A DNA stretch of 64,000 nt from Gammaproteobacteria bacterium (GCA_002689445.1 NZGC01000033.1:1-64000), one strand, 5' to 3'. Counted from the first letter of the stretch, positions 36,633 to 47,623 are shown. The notes: generated from the sequence alone by a model not told the origin. Program-made: numbers and translations.

Positions 36633-36989
36633 TTATTTTCTAACGGGGCGTTTGGGCCCTTTACGCGTTCGGGCGTTGGTTTTGGTCCGTTGCCCTCTTA
36701 CCGGCAAACTCCGGCGATGGCGGATCCCTCGATTACACCCAAGATCTAACAATCTCTTAATGTTCAATTGCACTTCTCGTCGCAGATCACCCTCTACACT
36801 GAGCTTGGCGATTTCTCCTCGAAGGTCATCCAACTCGCCTTCTGTCAACTCACCCACTTTGGTGGTCCCTGCGATGCCGGTTTTATCGCACAAAGCCTTG
36901 GCTGTGGTGCGACCGATGCCATAGATGTAAGTCAGAGAAATCTCTGCGTGTTTATCGTCAGGAATGTTAATTCCAGCTAAACGAGCCAT
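36633..36989 (-). CDS. rpsM: Small-subunit ribosomal protein S13
   Basis: S13 is in the 30S head and contacts the P-site tRNA and L5 in bridge B1b. The 118-residue protein starts [17 protein letters not shown], has the helix-two-turn-helix [19 protein letters not shown] and ends with a basic tail [20 protein letters not shown]. Length equals the E. coli protein. It opens the alpha operon, 29 bp after rpmJ. Confidence 0.99.
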   Translation of the reverse strand: MARLAGINIPDDKHAEISLTYIYGIGRTTAKALCDKTGIAGTTKVGELTEGELDDLRGEIAKLSVEGDLRREVQLNIKRLLDLGCNRGIRHRRSLPVRGQRTKTNARTRKGPKRPVRK

Positions 36990-37018
36990 GCGTTGCTCCT
37001 GTCTACCTTTTTGTCAGC

Positions 37019-37132
37019 TTAACCCTGACGTTGTTTATGTTTAGGTTCCGAGCAAATCACTCGAACTGAACCGTTTCGCCGAATAATTCGACAATTTCGG
37101 CACATTTTTTTCACCGAAGCTCTTACTTTCAT
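37019..37132 (-). CDS. rpmJ: Large-subunit ribosomal protein L36, zinc-binding form
   Basis: This 37-residue gene reads [16 protein letters not shown] and so on to KHKQRQG before TAA. Residues C11, C14, C27 and H32 form the zinc ribbon, so it is the C+ form and needs zinc. It lies 11 bp after secY and before rpsM, the standard place at the spc/alpha border. GGAG lies 10 nt before the ATG. Confidence 0.96.
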   Translation of the reverse strand: MKVRASVKKMCRNCRIIRRNGSVRVICSEPKHKQRQG

Positions 37133-37143
37133 TGGTTTGACTC

Positions 37144-38469
37144 CTAGCGCCGTCCAAAATTCTGCAGGTTTGATTTCTTCATCAGGGACTCATACTGATG
37201 GGACATCAAATGAGTCTGTACCTGGGCCATAAAATCCATAATCACCACGACTACAATCAGCAAAGCAGTGCCACCCAGTTGGAACGTAATATTGAACTGA
37301 ATTACCAAAAACTGCGGTAATAGGCACACGAGGGTCATGTACAACGAACCAAACAACGTTAAGCGAGTGATAATGGTGTCGATGTAACGTGCGGTTTGAT
37401 CGCCAGGACGATAGCCTGGGATAAAGGCCCCGGATCGCTTTAAGTTGTCAGCCACCTCTTTTGGGTTGAACATGATTGAGGTGTACCAAAAACAAAAGAA
37501 AATAATCCCAATCGAAAACAGAATGATGTTTAGCGGCTGTCCCGGCGCAATCCAAAGGCTGACATCCTGAATCCACTCCATCCCTTCTGATTGACCGAAC
37601 CACTGACCCAAGGAAGCGGGAAACAGTAATAGACTGCTGGCAAAAATAGCTGGAATAACCCCTGCCATGTTGACTTTCAACGGCAAGTGCGAACTTTGCC
37701 CTTGATACATCTTTCGCCCCTGCTGCCGCCGCGCGTAATTGATCGTAATCCGCCGCTGTCCACGCTCGACATACACCACGCCCGCGACAATCACGATGGC
37801 CAACACGGCAATACCCAGCAAGGCTAAAATCTGGATTTCGCCTTGCCGCGCTTGCTCAAAAGATTGCCCTATTGCTCCAGGAAATCCTGACACGATACCC
37901 GTAAAGATAATGATCGAGATTCCGTTTCCAATCCCCCGCTCAGTGACCTGTTCTCCCAGCCACATGATAAACATGGCACCCGTGACTAGGGTTGCAACCG
38001 CCACGAAGTGGAACATGAAGCTGCCGGTATAAGACAGACCTTGAGACACCAAACCACTGCTCATTGCCATGCCCTGGACTAACGCCAGGCCTAATGTGCC
38101 GTATCTCGTATACTGCGCGATTTTCTTGCGGCCCGCCTCTCCTTCTTTGCGAAGCTGCTGCAACGAAGGGGTTGTTGCGACCAACAACTGCGTGATAATA
38201 CTTGCAGAGATGTAGGGCATGATGCCCAGCGCGAAAATACTCATTCGCTCAAGGGCGCCGCCACCAAACATGTTAACCAAATCCAATATGCCGCCCTGAT
38301 TCTGATTAAACAGCAGAGCCAAACGCTCTGGGTCTATTCCGGGTACAGGGATATGACTGCCGATCCGATAGACGACAATTGCGAGCAGCACAAACAGCAG
38401 ACGACTGCGCAGTTCTGATAAACCGCCTCCCGTCGCCATTGCTCTACCTTGTGCCAGTGCGCTTGTCAT
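37144..38469 (-). CDS. secY: Preprotein translocase subunit SecY
   Basis: SecY is the membrane channel of the Sec translocon. The 441-residue protein has ten membrane helices and the family stretches [30 protein letters not shown] and the C-terminal [12 protein letters not shown] short cytosolic tail ends [14 protein letters not shown]. It is cotranscribed between rplO and rpmJ as in E. coli. Confidence 0.99.
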   Translation of the reverse strand: MTSALAQGRAMATGGGLSELRSRLLFVLLAIVVYRIGSHIPVPGIDPERLALLFNQNQGGILDLVNMFGGGALERMSIFALGIMPYISASIITQLLVATTPSLQQLRKEGEAGRKKIAQYTRYGTLGLALVQGMAMSSGLVSQGLSYTGSFMFHFVAVATLVTGAMFIMWLGEQVTERGIGNGISIIIFTGIVSGFPGAIGQSFEQARQGEIQILALLGIAVLAIVIVAGVVYVERGQRRITINYARRQQGRKMYQGQSSHLPLKVNMAGVIPAIFASSLLLFPASLGQWFGQSEGMEWIQDVSLWIAPGQPLNIILFSIGIIFFCFWYTSIMFNPKEVADNLKRSGAFIPGYRPGDQTARYIDTIITRLTLFGSLYMTLVCLLPQFLVIQFNITFQLGGTALLIVVVVIMDFMAQVQTHLMSHQYESLMKKSNLQNFGRR

Positions 38470-38495
38470 TAAACTGTCCTTAGGTTCTCTTGTTG

Positions 38496-38930
38496 TTAGT
38501 CTTCGATCTTGCCGCCAGCTGCTTCAATAGCAGCCCGAGCGCCTTTGGTGACACCCAACCCTTGGACGGTCACCGCTCGATCGATTTTGCCTGACAGAAT
38601 AACTTTGACTCTTTTGGTCTTATCGTTGATCAGATCCGCCGCCTTTAATACATCGAGTGTCACAAGGTCAGCATTCGCTGCCGCCAGCTCAGACAACGTG
38701 ATCTCTCCTGTCGTGCGGCTCTTCTCTGTTGTAAAACCGAATTTCGGCAGTCGCATCTGTAAAGGCTGTTGACCACCCTCGAATCCAGGTCGTACTTTAC
38801 CGCCAGAGCGCGATTTTTGACCCTTGTGTCCACGACCGGCGGTTTTTCCAAGGCCGCTACCAATGCCCCGGCCAACGCGTTTTTTGGCTTGCCGACTGCC
38901 AGGTGCGCCTGATATTGAATTTAATCGCAT
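38496..38930 (-). CDS. rplO: Large-subunit ribosomal protein L15
   Basis: L15 is a late-assembly protein with a long Gly/Arg-rich N-terminal extension that threads 23S rRNA ([20 protein letters not shown]) and a globular C-terminal domain. The 144-residue length equals the E. coli protein. It follows rpmD by 13 bp and precedes secY by 26 bp. Confidence 0.99.
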   Translation of the reverse strand: MRLNSISGAPGSRQAKKRVGRGIGSGLGKTAGRGHKGQKSRSGGKVRPGFEGGQQPLQMRLPKFGFTTEKSRTTGEITLSELAAANADLVTLDVLKAADLINDKTKRVKVILSGKIDRAVTVQGLGVTKGARAAIEAAGGKIED

Positions 38931-38943
38931 GGGCTGTGTCTCC

Positions 38944-39141
38944 TTAAGCCTTCAATTCTTCGACTGACACCATATAAGACACCTTATTGATCATGCCTCG
39001 AACCGAGGGCGTGTCTTCAACCAAAGCCGATTGTCTGATTTTGCGTAACCCAAGTCCGGCAACACAGGCTTTATGGTTTTTAAGTCGTCCGTTGACACTC
39101 TTCGTCAGCGTCACTTTTAACGTTTTTTCTGCCATCGTCAT
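38944..39141 (-). CDS. rpmD: Large-subunit ribosomal protein L30
   Basis: L30 binds near 5S rRNA at the central protuberance. The frame has 65 residues from the ATG that abuts the rpsE stop; the second ATG two codons on ([13 protein letters not shown], 63 residues) is nearer to the family start. The core [23 protein letters not shown] is typical. Confidence 0.97.
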   Translation of the reverse strand: MTMAEKTLKVTLTKSVNGRLKNHKACVAGLGLRKIRQSALVEDTPSVRGMINKVSYMVSVEELKA

Positions 39142-39648
39142 TTATCCCAGAATTTGTTCGACCGAGAGACCACGCTTGTCTGCGATAGAATCCGGAGACC
39201 GCATGTCTTGCAGCCCTTTAAAAGTTGCCCTGATGACATTCACCGGGTTCGTTGACCCATAACACTTCGCGAGGACATTCCGTACCCCCGCGACTTCAAG
39301 TACCGCACGCATGGTCTTCCCGGCGATAATCCCGGTACCCTCCGAAGCAGGCTTCATGAAAATCTTTGAAGCGCCATGTCTTGCATTAACCTCGTATTGC
39401 AAGGTAGAACCGTCAAGGTCGACATCAATCATGTTGCGCCGAGCCGCTTCCATGGCTTTTTGGATCGCCTGGGGAACTTCGCGAGCCTTGCCTCTGCCAT
39501 AACCCACTTTACCGTTACCATCCCCAACCACGGTGAGGGCAGTAAAGCCAAAGATTCGCCCTCCTTTAACCACCTTCGCAACTCGGTTCACTTGAACCAG
39601 TTTCTCTTGGATCCCTTCTTCGTTGGCGTCTCGATCGTTGTAAGCCAT
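39142..39648 (-). CDS. rpsE: Small-subunit ribosomal protein S5
   Basis: S5 shapes the mRNA entry channel and decoding fidelity; changes in its N-terminal loop give spectinomycin resistance. The 168-residue protein has a double-stranded RNA-binding domain ([20 protein letters not shown]) and a C-terminal S5 domain with [15 protein letters not shown]. The VKGGR loop is of wild-type form. Confidence 0.99.
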   Translation of the reverse strand: MAYNDRDANEEGIQEKLVQVNRVAKVVKGGRIFGFTALTVVGDGNGKVGYGRGKAREVPQAIQKAMEAARRNMIDVDLDGSTLQYEVNARHGASKIFMKPASEGTGIIAGKTMRAVLEVAGVRNVLAKCYGSTNPVNVIRATFKGLQDMRSPDSIADKRGLSVEQILG

Positions 39649-39682
39649 GCGTATTCCTTAATTCGTTCTTAATCTTCGAGGC

Positions 39683-40033
39683 TTAAAATGCTAAGCCGGC
39701 TTCCCGCGCGGCGTCGGCTAAGGCTTTGACTCGACCATGGTACTTATAGCCCGATCGATCAAAAGCCACCTGCTCAAACCCAGCGGCTTTCGCTCGCTCG
39801 GCTATCAAGGCTCCTACCTTAGCTGCACCCTCGATATTTCCCGTGGGTCCTTCCCTCAGCGCTGCCTCTAAGGTTGAAGCAGCGACTTTAACCTCAGCGC
39901 CGTCTTCAGAAATAATCTGGGCATAGGTATGCTTTGGCGACCGGTAAACACAAAGCCTGGGCATCAACAACTCTTTCATTTTTGCCCGACCTCTTCTCGC
40001 CCTCTTTAAACGAGCATCCCGCTTACTTTTCAT
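39683..40033 (-). CDS. rplR: Large-subunit ribosomal protein L18
   Basis: L18 carries 5S rRNA into the 50S subunit with L5. The 116-residue protein has the basic N-terminal stretch ([11 protein letters not shown]), [17 protein letters not shown] and the C-terminal [25 protein letters not shown]. Length is one short of E. coli L18. Confidence 0.99.
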   Translation of the reverse strand: MKSKRDARLKRARRGRAKMKELLMPRLCVYRSPKHTYAQIISEDGAEVKVAASTLEAALREGPTGNIEGAAKVGALIAERAKAAGFEQVAFDRSGYKYHGRVKALADAAREAGLAF

Positions 40034-40090
40034 CTCTTTCGTCTCCTAACAAGACCGATTATTTCGTTGTCTTAACCGGATGGTTTCGAT

Positions 40091-40624
40091 TTACTTCTTC
40101 TTAGCTTCTTTACGCTTGACGTACTCATCGGCATAACGGACACCCTTACCTTTATAAGGCTCAGGAGGTCTGAAGGCGCGAATCTCAGCCGAAACCTGAC
40201 CCACCCGCTGTTTATCAATACCCTTTACCACTATTTGCGTCTGCGATGGGGTTTCTATGTCTATTCCTTCGGGAACTTCGTAGACCACGGGGTGAGAAAA
40301 ACCCAGCGTAAGGTTGAGCTTTTTCCCTTGGGCTTGAGCACGATAACCGACACCTTGCAGCTCTAGCTGTTTTTGGAACCCATCAGTGACGCCGACGACC
40401 ATGTTGTTAATCAAGGAACGGAAGGTCCCTGCTAAGGCTACAGCTTGTTGGGTTTGCTTTGCCGCTTTTAGCAACAACTGTCCGTCTTCGTGGGCAACCG
40501 AAACCGCCTGGTGCATGGCTAACGTCAACGAGCCTTTGCTACCTTTAACGCTGATTTCCGACTCATTGATCGTGACATCGACGCCTTGTGGCACCGGCAC
40601 TGGACTATTTGCAATTCTAGACAT
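40091..40624 (-). CDS. rplF: Large-subunit ribosomal protein L6
   Basis: L6 lies near the factor-binding site under the L7/L12 stalk. The 177-residue protein is two related domains; the second holds the signature [20 protein letters not shown] near the C terminus. Length equals the E. coli protein. It stands between rpsH and rplR. Confidence 0.99.
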   Translation of the reverse strand: MSRIANSPVPVPQGVDVTINESEISVKGSKGSLTLAMHQAVSVAHEDGQLLLKAAKQTQQAVALAGTFRSLINNMVVGVTDGFQKQLELQGVGYRAQAQGKKLNLTLGFSHPVVYEVPEGIDIETPSQTQIVVKGIDKQRVGQVSAEIRAFRPPEPYKGKGVRYADEYVKRKEAKKK

Positions 40625-40650
40625 GAGATAAACCTTTTATAACGATCAAA

Positions 40651-41049
40651 TCAAAATACTGAGCACAAGAGCTCGCCACCGACGCCGGCGGCGCGTGCAG
40701 CGCGATCTGTCATCACACCTTTATTTGTCGACAAAATGATCACACCCAAACCGCCCTGAACGCTCGGGATTTCCTGCTTGTTTTTGTAAACACGTAGCCC
40801 GGGCCGACTCATGCGCTTCAACGTCTCGATGACCGGCTTGCCGTTAAAGTATTTGAGCTTCACGGTAAGACTTGGCTTGCCGGCATCGTCAACACCATGG
40901 CTGTAATCTTCGATGTAGCCTTCTTCTTTGAGCACCCGAGCAATCTCTGTCTTTGTTCCAGATGCGGGAATGGATACAGACTCGTGCTTTGCCGCTTGTG
41001 CGTTCCGCACTCGAGTTAACATGTCCGCTAATGGGTCTTGCATTGTCAT
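40651..41049 (-). CDS. rpsH: Small-subunit ribosomal protein S8
   Basis: S8 binds helix 21 of 16S rRNA and in E. coli represses the spc operon. The 132-residue protein starts [18 protein letters not shown] and ends [11 protein letters not shown]; the conserved STNKGVMTD loop that binds RNA is present. It lies 16 bp after rpsN. Confidence 0.99.
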   Translation of the reverse strand: MTMQDPLADMLTRVRNAQAAKHESVSIPASGTKTEIARVLKEEGYIEDYSHGVDDAGKPSLTVKLKYFNGKPVIETLKRMSRPGLRVYKNKQEIPSVQGGLGVIILSTNKGVMTDRAARAAGVGGELLCSVF

Positions 41050-41065
41050 CGTTTTTATCTCCTGC

Positions 41066-41371
41066 TTACCAGCTTGACTTCACGAGCCCGGGAATATCTC
41101 CCCGCATAGCTGCTTCGCGTAATTTTGTTCTTGCAAGCCCGAAGCGACGGTAGACCGCATGAGGCCGTCCGGTTAACACACAACGCCGCACTTGTCGGCT
41201 AGGACTGGCATTTCTTGGCAATTTTTGCAATTTCACTTGCGCTTCCCAGCGCTCTTCATCAGAGATCGTCAGGTCTTTAATCTGAGCCTTTAATGCCGCC
41301 CGCTTGGCCGCAAATTTTTGCACGGTCTTTTCGCGTTTCTTCTCGCGATTGATCATTGATCTTTTTGCCAT
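41066..41371 (-). CDS. rpsN: Small-subunit ribosomal protein S14, zinc-free long form
   Basis: S14 sits in the 30S head. The 101-residue length equals E. coli S14. Only one cysteine occurs ([20 protein letters not shown]), so the CxxC zinc pairs of the short form are missing and the protein does not need zinc, in contrast to the L36 in this cluster. Confidence 0.99.
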   Translation of the reverse strand: MAKRSMINREKKREKTVQKFAAKRAALKAQIKDLTISDEERWEAQVKLQKLPRNASPSRQVRRCVLTGRPHAVYRRFGLARTKLREAAMRGDIPGLVKSSW

Positions 41372-41418
41372 GGTGTCCTCGGTTTATTCGATCTTTTATC
41401 TATTGATGGATACGGCGC

Positions 41419-41961
41419 TTAGGCTTCCCGGAGAGGGAAATTAAATGCGCGAAGTAAAGCCCTTCCCTGATCGTCATTAGCCGCGGTGGTTGTGATGTTT
41501 ACATCCAAGCCGCGGATCCGATCAATTTTGTCGTAGTCGATTTCTGCAAATACAATCTGCTCAGAAAAACCCATTGAAAAATTGCCACGTCCATCGAATG
41601 ACTTTGGGCTAATCCCTCTGAAGTCTCGCTGCCTGGGCAGGGCTATGTTGATGAGCCGATCTAAAAACTCATACATTCTTGAACGCCGCAGAGTCACCTT
41701 GCAGCCGATAGGATACCCATCACGGATCTTGAACCCAGCAATAGACCGCCTAGCATTCGTGATAATGGGCTTCTGACCGGCAATCGCTTGCATGTCCGCT
41801 ACCGCCGCTTCGAGTTGCTTCCGATCATTAAGCGCCTCTCCAACACCCATGTTCAATGTGATCTGGGTAATCCGAGGCACTTGCATTACGTTCGAAAGGC
41901 CTAGGTCTTCTTTCAACTTAGGCTTAATTTGTTCTTCGTATACTTTCTTGAGGTCTGTCAT
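41419..41961 (-). CDS. rplE: Large-subunit ribosomal protein L5
   Basis: L5 binds 5S rRNA and forms intersubunit bridge B1b with S13. The 180-residue protein has [20 protein letters not shown] and the RNA-contact stretch [21 protein letters not shown]. It begins 7 bp after rplX, so any S8 regulatory site must lie mostly in coding sequence. Confidence 0.99.
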   Translation of the reverse strand: MTDLKKVYEEQIKPKLKEDLGLSNVMQVPRITQITLNMGVGEALNDRKQLEAAVADMQAIAGQKPIITNARRSIAGFKIRDGYPIGCKVTLRRSRMYEFLDRLINIALPRQRDFRGISPKSFDGRGNFSMGFSEQIVFAEIDYDKIDRIRGLDVNITTTAANDDQGRALLRAFNFPLREA

Positions 41962-41968
41962 AGTCTTC

Positions 41969-42286
41969 TTAGTCGTCTATCTGTTCGCCGGTGGACTTAT
42001 ATATCCGCACCTGCTTGCCATCTTCCAACTGCTTAAAACCAACACGGTCAGCTTTGCTCGTATCGCGATTAAAGATCGCAACATTCGATATTTGGATCGG
42101 TGCCTCTTTTTCGATGATGCCACCGGGCTGCCCTGCTTGAGGATTGCCTTTAGTATGGCGTTTGACCATATTGACTCCTGAAACATAAAGTCGTTGGTCG
42201 TTTAATAACCGAGTGATTTCACCGGTTTTGCCTTTGTCTTTGCCAGTCAGCACGACCACGAGGTCATTTTTCTTCAACTTCTTCAT
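41969..42286 (-). CDS. rplX: Large-subunit ribosomal protein L24
   Basis: L24 is an assembly initiator of the 50S subunit with a KOW motif. The 105-residue protein has [20 protein letters not shown] at the N terminus and [20 protein letters not shown] after it. It lies 12 bp after rplN. Confidence 0.99.
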   Translation of the reverse strand: MKKLKKNDLVVVLTGKDKGKTGEITRLLNDQRLYVSGVNMVKRHTKGNPQAGQPGGIIEKEAPIQISNVAIFNRDTSKADRVGFKQLEDGKQVRIYKSTGEQIDD

Positions 42287-42298
42287 CTGTCCGATCTC

Positions 42299-42667
42299 TT
42301 ATAATACTTCGGGTGCTAAGGACACGATTCTCATGAACTTTTCGTTTCTGAGTTCTCGAGTCACCGGCCCAAAAATACGCGTTCCGATAGGCTGCTTACT
42401 TGCGTTGAGCAATACCGCTGCATTTCCATCAAATCGAATCAGGCTTCCGTCCGGGCGACGCACCCCTTTCTTGGTGCGTACAACAACCGCATCAAGTACC
42501 TGTCCTTTCTTAACGCGTCCCCTTGGAATCGCTTCTTTCACGGTGACCTTAATTACGTCTCCGATGTGTGCATATCGGCGTTTTGAGCCGCCCAGAACCT
42601 TGATACACATCACTCGCCGAGCACCACTGTTATCAGCGATATCCAGATACGTTTGCACTTGAATCAT
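42299..42667 (-). CDS. rplN: Large-subunit ribosomal protein L14
   Basis: L14 forms intersubunit bridges and is the docking site of RsfS, also encoded in this window. The 122-residue protein starts [20 protein letters not shown] and has the L14 signature region near [20 protein letters not shown]. It opens the spc part of the cluster. Confidence 0.99.
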   Translation of the reverse strand: MIQVQTYLDIADNSGARRVMCIKVLGGSKRRYAHIGDVIKVTVKEAIPRGRVKKGQVLDAVVVRTKKGVRRPDGSLIRFDGNAAVLLNASKQPIGTRIFGPVTRELRNEKFMRIVSLAPEVL

Positions 42668-42712
42668 GCTTTTACTCCCATACCACGAGCCCTTGGGCTT
42701 CGTCTTATCGCT

Positions 42713-42979
42713 TTAAATCTCAACCGCTCGCTTGTCGACTGACGTGAGCGTCCAGGTTTTATTCTTAGAAATTGGCTTCGATTCTTGGATCGTTACCATG
42801 TCCCCTTGGTGGCACTGATTTTCAGGGTCATGAGCCATGATCTTTTTCGACCGCTTAATATACTTTCCGTAAATCGGATGCTTGATTCTTCGTTCCACCA
42901 ACACGGTAATACTTTTGTCCATTTTGTTGCTGACAACGGTACCTGTTAAGTTTCTCGCTAAGTTCTGTTCACCACTCAT
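42713..42979 (-). CDS. rpsQ: Small-subunit ribosomal protein S17
   Basis: S17 is an OB-fold primary binder of 16S rRNA. The 88-residue protein has [20 protein letters not shown] and the [17 protein letters not shown] region. It is separated from rpmC by 130 bp, although these genes normally touch. Confidence 0.99.
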   Translation of the reverse strand: MSGEQNLARNLTGTVVSNKMDKSITVLVERRIKHPIYGKYIKRSKKIMAHDPENQCHQGDMVTIQESKPISKNKTWTLTSVDKRAVEI

Positions 42980-43109
42980 GACTATCAGTCCTATTTTCGC
43001 TGGCTGTTCGGTGGCCCTTCAATCACGATTTATGATTGGCCGGCGCCTCTTGCCTCACCTTATGCTTTGCTTTGCTTGCCCTGCCTTAGGCTTCTTATCT
43101 CAATTTTTA
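42980..43109 (-). other. Unusual 130-bp spacer with a hairpin between rpmC and rpsQ
   Basis: In the S10 operon rpmC and rpsQ are usually adjacent. Here 130 bp separate them. CAATCA (43020-43025) pairs with TGATTG (43033-43038) around a 7-nt loop, and flanking GGCC repeats (from 43013 and 43038) can extend the stem across a 3-nt bulge. A purine-rich stretch GGCAAGCAAAGCAAAGC lies on the coding strand. No open frame of note, and no T-run for termination. Confidence 0.5.
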
Positions 43110-43304
43110 TTAAGCGCTTTTCTGCTGACTGATCAGCGTCTTGACTCGCGCGATATCTCGCCTGACCTGCTTGAGCAAATGCGTCTGAGTCAATTGCCCG
43201 ATGGACATCTGCATACGCAAACCAAACTGCTCTTTCGCGAGCCCCACCAGTGTCTCTTGTAATTCTGCGGGCGTCTTAGACCGCAATTCGTCTATATCAA
43301 CCAT
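43110..43304 (-). CDS. rpmC: Large-subunit ribosomal protein L29
   Basis: L29 is a small helical protein at the tunnel exit next to L23, part of the docking site for trigger factor and SRP. The 64-residue protein has [20 protein letters not shown] and the conserved [20 protein letters not shown]. It follows rplP by 13 bp. Confidence 0.98.
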   Translation of the reverse strand: MVDIDELRSKTPAELQETLVGLAKEQFGLRMQMSIGQLTQTHLLKQVRRDIARVKTLISQQKSA

Positions 43305-43317
43305 AACTTTCTCCGAA

Positions 43318-43731
43318 TCACATGATCACGCGTTTAACAAATGTTGTTGGGAAGGGCAGCTTCGCAGCAGCGAGTTTGAACGCATCGCGAGCGACCTCCT
43401 CTGGAACACCCTCCATCTCATAAAGGACCTTGCCCGGCTTGATCTGAGCGATCCAATACTCGACGTTCCCTTTACCCTTACCTTGCCGAACTTCAAGCGG
43501 CTTTTGGGTTATCGGCTTATCCGGAAACACTCGAATCCAAATTTGTCCGCCTCGACGAACCCGACGAGTCATAGCACGTCGCGCCGCTTCGATTTGGCGC
43601 GCGGTCATTCGCCCTCGCCCCGTGGCCTTGAGCGCATACTCACCAAAACTCACAGTGCTCCCACGTTGCGCGAGACCGCGGTTTCTACCTTTGTGTTGTT
43701 TCCGAAATTTTGTTCTTTTAGGCTGTAACAT
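43318..43731 (-). CDS. rplP: Large-subunit ribosomal protein L16
   Basis: L16 helps position the acceptor arm of A-site tRNA. The 137-residue protein starts [19 protein letters not shown] and has the signatures [15 protein letters not shown] and [17 protein letters not shown]. Length is one above E. coli. Confidence 0.99.
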   Translation of the reverse strand: MLQPKRTKFRKQHKGRNRGLAQRGSTVSFGEYALKATGRGRMTARQIEAARRAMTRRVRRGGQIWIRVFPDKPITQKPLEVRQGKGKGNVEYWIAQIKPGKVLYEMEGVPEEVARDAFKLAAAKLPFPTTFVKRVIM

Positions 43732-43737
43732 GTTTCA

Positions 43738-44412
43738 TTAACCAAAATTTTGAGCTGTATTTGGGGTTGTGGCGTCTTCACGCTCACCCAGTATTTCACC
43801 CTTAAAGATCCAGACCTTAACGCCCAGTATCCCGTAAGTTGTCAACGCTTCCGCCGTTGCGTAGTCAATATCCGCCCGCAATGTATGCAGCGGGACTCGG
43901 CCTTCGCGATAGCTTTCTGAACGAGCAATTTCAGCACCGCCGAGGCGACCTGATACTTGCACCTTTATACCCTCAGCACCCAACCGCATCGCGTTTTGCA
44001 TCACGCGCTTCATCGCTCGCCTAAACTGTACTCTACGCTCGAGCTGCTGACAGACATTCTGAGCCACTAAGTGCGCATCGATTTCTGGCTTCCGAATCTC
44101 TTCAATGTTGATGTGAACAGGAACCTTCATCATCTTGCCAATTTCTCGTCGCAGAACTTCGACATCCTCGCCCTTCTTGCCAATCACGATGCCAGGTCTT
44201 GCGGTGTGAATTGTGATCCGAGCGGTCTGAGCCGGGCGGTGAATATCAATTCGACTGACGGAGGCTTGCGCTAATTTCTTGCGAATGAAGTCTCGAACCT
44301 CGAGATCAACCTGTAAATTCTTCGCATAAGCGGGCCCTTGGGCGTACCACACCGAAGTGTGCTCTTTTACAATGCCCAACCGCATTCCAGTAGGATGTAC
44401 TTTTTGACCCAT
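43738..44412 (-). CDS. rpsC: Small-subunit ribosomal protein S3
   Basis: S3 lines the mRNA entry with S4 and S5. The 224-residue protein has the KH domain motif [16 protein letters not shown] and the C-terminal domain ending [19 protein letters not shown], slightly shorter than the E. coli protein (233). It lies 33 bp after rplV. Confidence 0.99.
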   Translation of the reverse strand: MGQKVHPTGMRLGIVKEHTSVWYAQGPAYAKNLQVDLEVRDFIRKKLAQASVSRIDIHRPAQTARITIHTARPGIVIGKKGEDVEVLRREIGKMMKVPVHINIEEIRKPEIDAHLVAQNVCQQLERRVQFRRAMKRVMQNAMRLGAEGIKVQVSGRLGGAEIARSESYREGRVPLHTLRADIDYATAEALTTYGILGVKVWIFKGEILGEREDATTPNTAQNFG

Positions 44413-44445
44413 TCCGGTCTCCTGATCTCTTGCGCTATTCGATTT

Positions 44446-44778
44446 TTAGCTGTCTGCGACAGCCAAGGTAATATGACAACTTCTTTTAAAGATTCTGTCC
44501 GCTCGTCCTTTTGCTCGAGGCTTGATCCGCTTCATGGTCATGCCTTCATCCACAAAAATCTTTGAGACGGTCAATTCGTCCACGTCCGCACCCTCATTGT
44601 GCTCCGCGTTAGCGATCGCTGACTCCAGTAACTTTTTAACCAAATGAGCGCCTTTCTTTGTGCTGAAACTCAAAGTATCCAACGCGCTGCCCACGGCCTG
44701 CCCTCGGATCTGGTCAGCGACCAACCGCGCTTTCTGAGCGGATATTCTTGCGCCTTTTAATTTTGCAGAAACTTCCAT
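44446..44778 (-). CDS. rplV: Large-subunit ribosomal protein L22
   Basis: L22 reaches into the exit tunnel through a beta hairpin. From the ATG at 44778 ([20 protein letters not shown]) it has 110 residues, equal to E. coli; the upstream ATG at 44805 adds nine residues without family support. The tunnel hairpin region [18 protein letters not shown] is typical. rpsS ends 97 bp upstream. Confidence 0.97.
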   Translation of the reverse strand: MEVSAKLKGARISAQKARLVADQIRGQAVGSALDTLSFSTKKGAHLVKKLLESAIANAEHNEGADVDELTVSKIFVDEGMTMKRIKPRAKGRADRIFKRSCHITLAVADS

Positions 44779-44875
44779 GACCTCTTCCCCAACCTGCTCT
44801 ATCACCTGCTCGTTCTAACTTTGTCCAAACCCCTCTGGCTCATAGGGTGGTTTAGACCGTGACGACGACGTGCTA

Positions 44876-45154
44876 TTAACGCCGCTTCGCTTTCTTGTCT
44901 GCCGCGTGCCCACGATAAGTTCGCGTCAAGGCAAACTCACCCAGCTTGTGACCCACCATATCTTCTGTAACAAACACTGGGACATGCTGACGACCGTTAT
45001 GCACCTGAATAGTTAACCCAACAAAATCAGGAGCGATCATCGACCGACGCGACCAGGTTTTGATGGGTCGCTTATCATTGCTATCGACGGCTTTTTGCAC
45101 CTTGTCCATGAGGTGCAAATCAATAAAGGGACCTTTTCTTAAACTTCTTGGCAC
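44876..45154 (-). CDS. rpsS: Small-subunit ribosomal protein S19
   Basis: S19 sits at the top of the 30S head with S13. The 92-residue protein starts [19 protein letters not shown] and has the signature [18 protein letters not shown]. Length equals the E. coli protein. It follows rplB by 10 bp. Confidence 0.99.
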   Translation of the reverse strand: MPRSLRKGPFIDLHLMDKVQKAVDSNDKRPIKTWSRRSMIAPDFVGLTIQVHNGRQHVPVFVTEDMVGHKLGEFALTRTYRGHAADKKAKRR

Positions 45155-45164
45155 AAACTATCTC

Positions 45165-45998
45165 CTATCGAGTGGCGCGACGACGACGAAGTATCATCTT
45201 ATCGGTACGCTTATTCTTTCTTGTCTTGTAACCCTTGGTTGGCATACCCCAAGGGCTGACAGGATGACGACCACCCGATGTTTTTCCTTCACCACCGCCA
45301 TGAGGGTGATCTACCGGGTTCATCACGACGCCTCGGACTGTAGGTCGCACACCACGCCACCTCTTAGCGCCCGCTTTACCTAACGATCGCAAATTGTGTT
45401 CGCCGTTACTCACCTCGCCCAACGTCGCTCGACAATCGGCCAAGGCTCGGCGCATTTCACCCGATCGAAGTCGAAGGGTGACATATCGGCCATCTTTTGC
45501 GACCAACTGCACTGAAGTACCAGCACTTCGTGCGATCTGCGCACCTTTACCCGGCTTTAACTCAACGCAATGGATCACACTACCCATTGGAATATTCCGC
45601 ATAGGCATGCAGTTACCTGCTCGAATTGGCGCGCCTTCACCGGACTGAATTTCGTCTCCAGCAGCTAGACCTTTCGGCGCAATCACGTAACGACGCTCAC
45701 CGTCGGCATATTTCAATAAAGCAATGTTGGCTGTCCGATTGGGGTCATACTCCAAACGCTCAACAATCGCCTTAATTCCATCCTTGCCGTTACGTTTAAA
45801 ATCGATGACCCGATATTTTTGCTTGTGGCCGCCACCAATATGACGCGTGGTGATACGTCCTTTGTTATTTCTTCCACCCGTCTTTGACTTGATTTCCACC
45901 AAGGCTTTGTGAGGCGCACCCTTGTGCAAATCTGGATGTACCACCTTGACGACAAATCGTCTTCCTGGTGATGTGGGTTTAGCTTTAACAACTGGCAT
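45165..45998 (-). CDS. rplB: Large-subunit ribosomal protein L2
   Basis: L2 is needed for subunit association and peptidyl transfer. The 277-residue protein has the OB and SH3-like domains and the C-terminal [20 protein letters not shown], which carries the conserved histidine close to the peptidyl transferase centre. Four residues longer than in E. coli. Confidence 0.99.
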   Translation of the reverse strand: MPVVKAKPTSPGRRFVVKVVHPDLHKGAPHKALVEIKSKTGGRNNKGRITTRHIGGGHKQKYRVIDFKRNGKDGIKAIVERLEYDPNRTANIALLKYADGERRYVIAPKGLAAGDEIQSGEGAPIRAGNCMPMRNIPMGSVIHCVELKPGKGAQIARSAGTSVQLVAKDGRYVTLRLRSGEMRRALADCRATLGEVSNGEHNLRSLGKAGAKRWRGVRPTVRGVVMNPVDHPHGGGEGKTSGGRHPVSPWGMPTKGYKTRKNKRTDKMILRRRRATR

Positions 45999-46030
45999 GA
46001 TTACTCTCGCGTATCTATATCGTTAAATGA

Positions 46031-46330
46031 TTACTTTGCTTCAGCGGTAAAGTCGATTTCTTGGCCGTCAGCAACTCGAACGTAGGCCTTTTTCCAGCTT
46101 GGCTTACGACTTAGGCCACGCATGGTTCTTTTGACTTTGCCTTTTACGTTCGCAACCGTGACGCCGGCAACCTCTACGCCATAGATTTTTTCGACGGCAG
46201 CCTTGATTTCAGGACGGGTCGCATCCTTTTTGACCTTAAAAACGAACTGGTTCGCATTATCAGCAACAATTGTTGCCTTCTCTGAGATGTGCGCGCCCAA
46301 GATAACGTTGTAAATAGCGTCTGAACTCAT
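46031..46330 (-). CDS. rplW: Large-subunit ribosomal protein L23
   Basis: L23 is at the tunnel exit and is the main contact for trigger factor and the signal recognition particle. The 99-residue protein has [19 protein letters not shown] and the RNA-binding [20 protein letters not shown]. It overlaps rplD by 4 bp. Confidence 0.98.
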   Translation of the reverse strand: MSSDAIYNVILGAHISEKATIVADNANQFVFKVKKDATRPEIKAAVEKIYGVEVAGVTVANVKGKVKRTMRGLSRKPSWKKAYVRVADGQEIDFTAEAK

Positions 46331-46947
46331 CCCAACATCTCCTCTGCCTTCTTCAAGGCACCCACGGTGAACAACACCTTTTCATAACCAAGCAGATTCA
46401 CTGGGTTCACGCCTTGCACATCGATCACGTCGACCTGGCGAAGATTACGCGCCCCGAGATAAAGGTTCTCATCGACCTCTTCTACTACCACTAGCACCTG
46501 ATTGAGATTTAAATCTGTCAACCGCTGCAGTACCTCTTTAGTCTTGGGGGCCTCAACTGAAAAATCTTCAGTGACGACCAAACGCTCCTGACGAACCAAT
46601 TCAGACAAGATCGACTGCATGGCTCCTCGATACATTTTTTTGTTGACCTTGGCGGAATAGTCTCGAGTTTTCGCAGCGAACGTCACACCACCGCCACGCC
46701 AAATTGGGCTTCTGATGGTCCCCGCTCGCGCCCTGCCAGTGCCTTTTTGACGGAATGGCTTTTTACCACCACCACGAACTTCGGAACGCGTCTTTTGAGC
46801 GCTGGTGCCCTGTCGGGCGCCAGCCATATAGGACACAACCACTTGATGCACTAAGGCTTCGTTGTACTGACGCCCGAACAATGTCTCAGAAAGCTCAACT
46901 GCTTTATCTGTGACACCAACGCCAGGCTCTGATATGTTTACGTTCAA
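46327..46947 (-). CDS. rplD: Large-subunit ribosomal protein L4
   Basis: L4 is a structural protein of the exit tunnel and, in E. coli, the repressor of the S10 operon at transcription and translation level. The 206-residue protein has the tunnel loop [22 protein letters not shown] region and WRGGGVTFA. The structured leader before rpsJ would be its target if that control is kept here. Overlaps of 4 bp join it to rplC and rplW. Confidence 0.98.
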   Translation of the reverse strand: MNVNISEPGVGVTDKAVELSETLFGRQYNEALVHQVVVSYMAGARQGTSAQKTRSEVRGGGKKPFRQKGTGRARAGTIRSPIWRGGGVTFAAKTRDYSAKVNKKMYRGAMQSILSELVRQERLVVTEDFSVEAPKTKEVLQRLTDLNLNQVLVVVEEVDENLYLGARNLRQVDVIDVQGVNPVNLLGYEKVLFTVGALKKAEEMLG

Positions 46948-47597
46948 GATTCAGCCTCCGTTTGACTTCGAGCTTTAACCGAAGGTTTTACGACCACATG
47001 CCCACCTTTCGACCCCGGAACTGCACCTTTAATCAAGAGCAGATTATTTTCGACGTCGATCTGAATAATTTCTAAGGACTGGGTTGTTACCTGTTCTGCA
47101 CCCATATGTCCGGCCATTTTCTTGCCCTTCCAAACACGACCCGGGGTTTGGCATTGACCAATAGAACCCGGCGCTCTATGCGACAAGGAGTTGCCGTGGG
47201 TCGCGTCTTGCATGCTAAAGTTGTGACGCTTAATCACCCCTTGAAAGCCCTTACCCTTACTTTGGCCCGTTACATCGACTTTTTGGCCTACCTCAAACGC
47301 ATCGACTGACAACTCGCTACCTACCTCAGCGTCATCATCGGTGAGCGTGAATTCGATCAGTTTTCGTCCCGCCTCGACCTGCGCCTTCTTAAAGTGGCCT
47401 GCTGCTGGTCGATTGACCCGAGATGCCTTCACCGCACCAAAGGTCACTTGAACAGCTGAGTATCCGTCTTGTTCAACTTGCTTTACCTGAGTCACGCGAT
47501 TAGGCGTGGCTTCGACCACTGTAACCGGCACTGATCTGCCATCTTCGGTAAAGACCCGAGTCATTCCTTGTTTTGTACCTACAATGCCTATAGCCAT
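46944..47597 (-). CDS. rplC: Large-subunit ribosomal protein L3
   Basis: L3 initiates 50S assembly and its long loop reaches the peptidyl transferase centre. From ATG 47597 ([16 protein letters not shown]) it has 217 residues, with GGAG 7 nt upstream; a GTG two codons earlier is not needed. The signature [15 protein letters not shown] and the methylated-glutamine region [15 protein letters not shown] are present. Confidence 0.98.
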   Translation of the reverse strand: MAIGIVGTKQGMTRVFTEDGRSVPVTVVEATPNRVTQVKQVEQDGYSAVQVTFGAVKASRVNRPAAGHFKKAQVEAGRKLIEFTLTDDDAEVGSELSVDAFEVGQKVDVTGQSKGKGFQGVIKRHNFSMQDATHGNSLSHRAPGSIGQCQTPGRVWKGKKMAGHMGAEQVTTQSLEIIQIDVENNLLLIKGAVPGSKGGHVVVKPSVKARSQTEAES

Positions 47598-47623
47598 TGT
47601 CACTCTCCGAATTAATTACGCGA

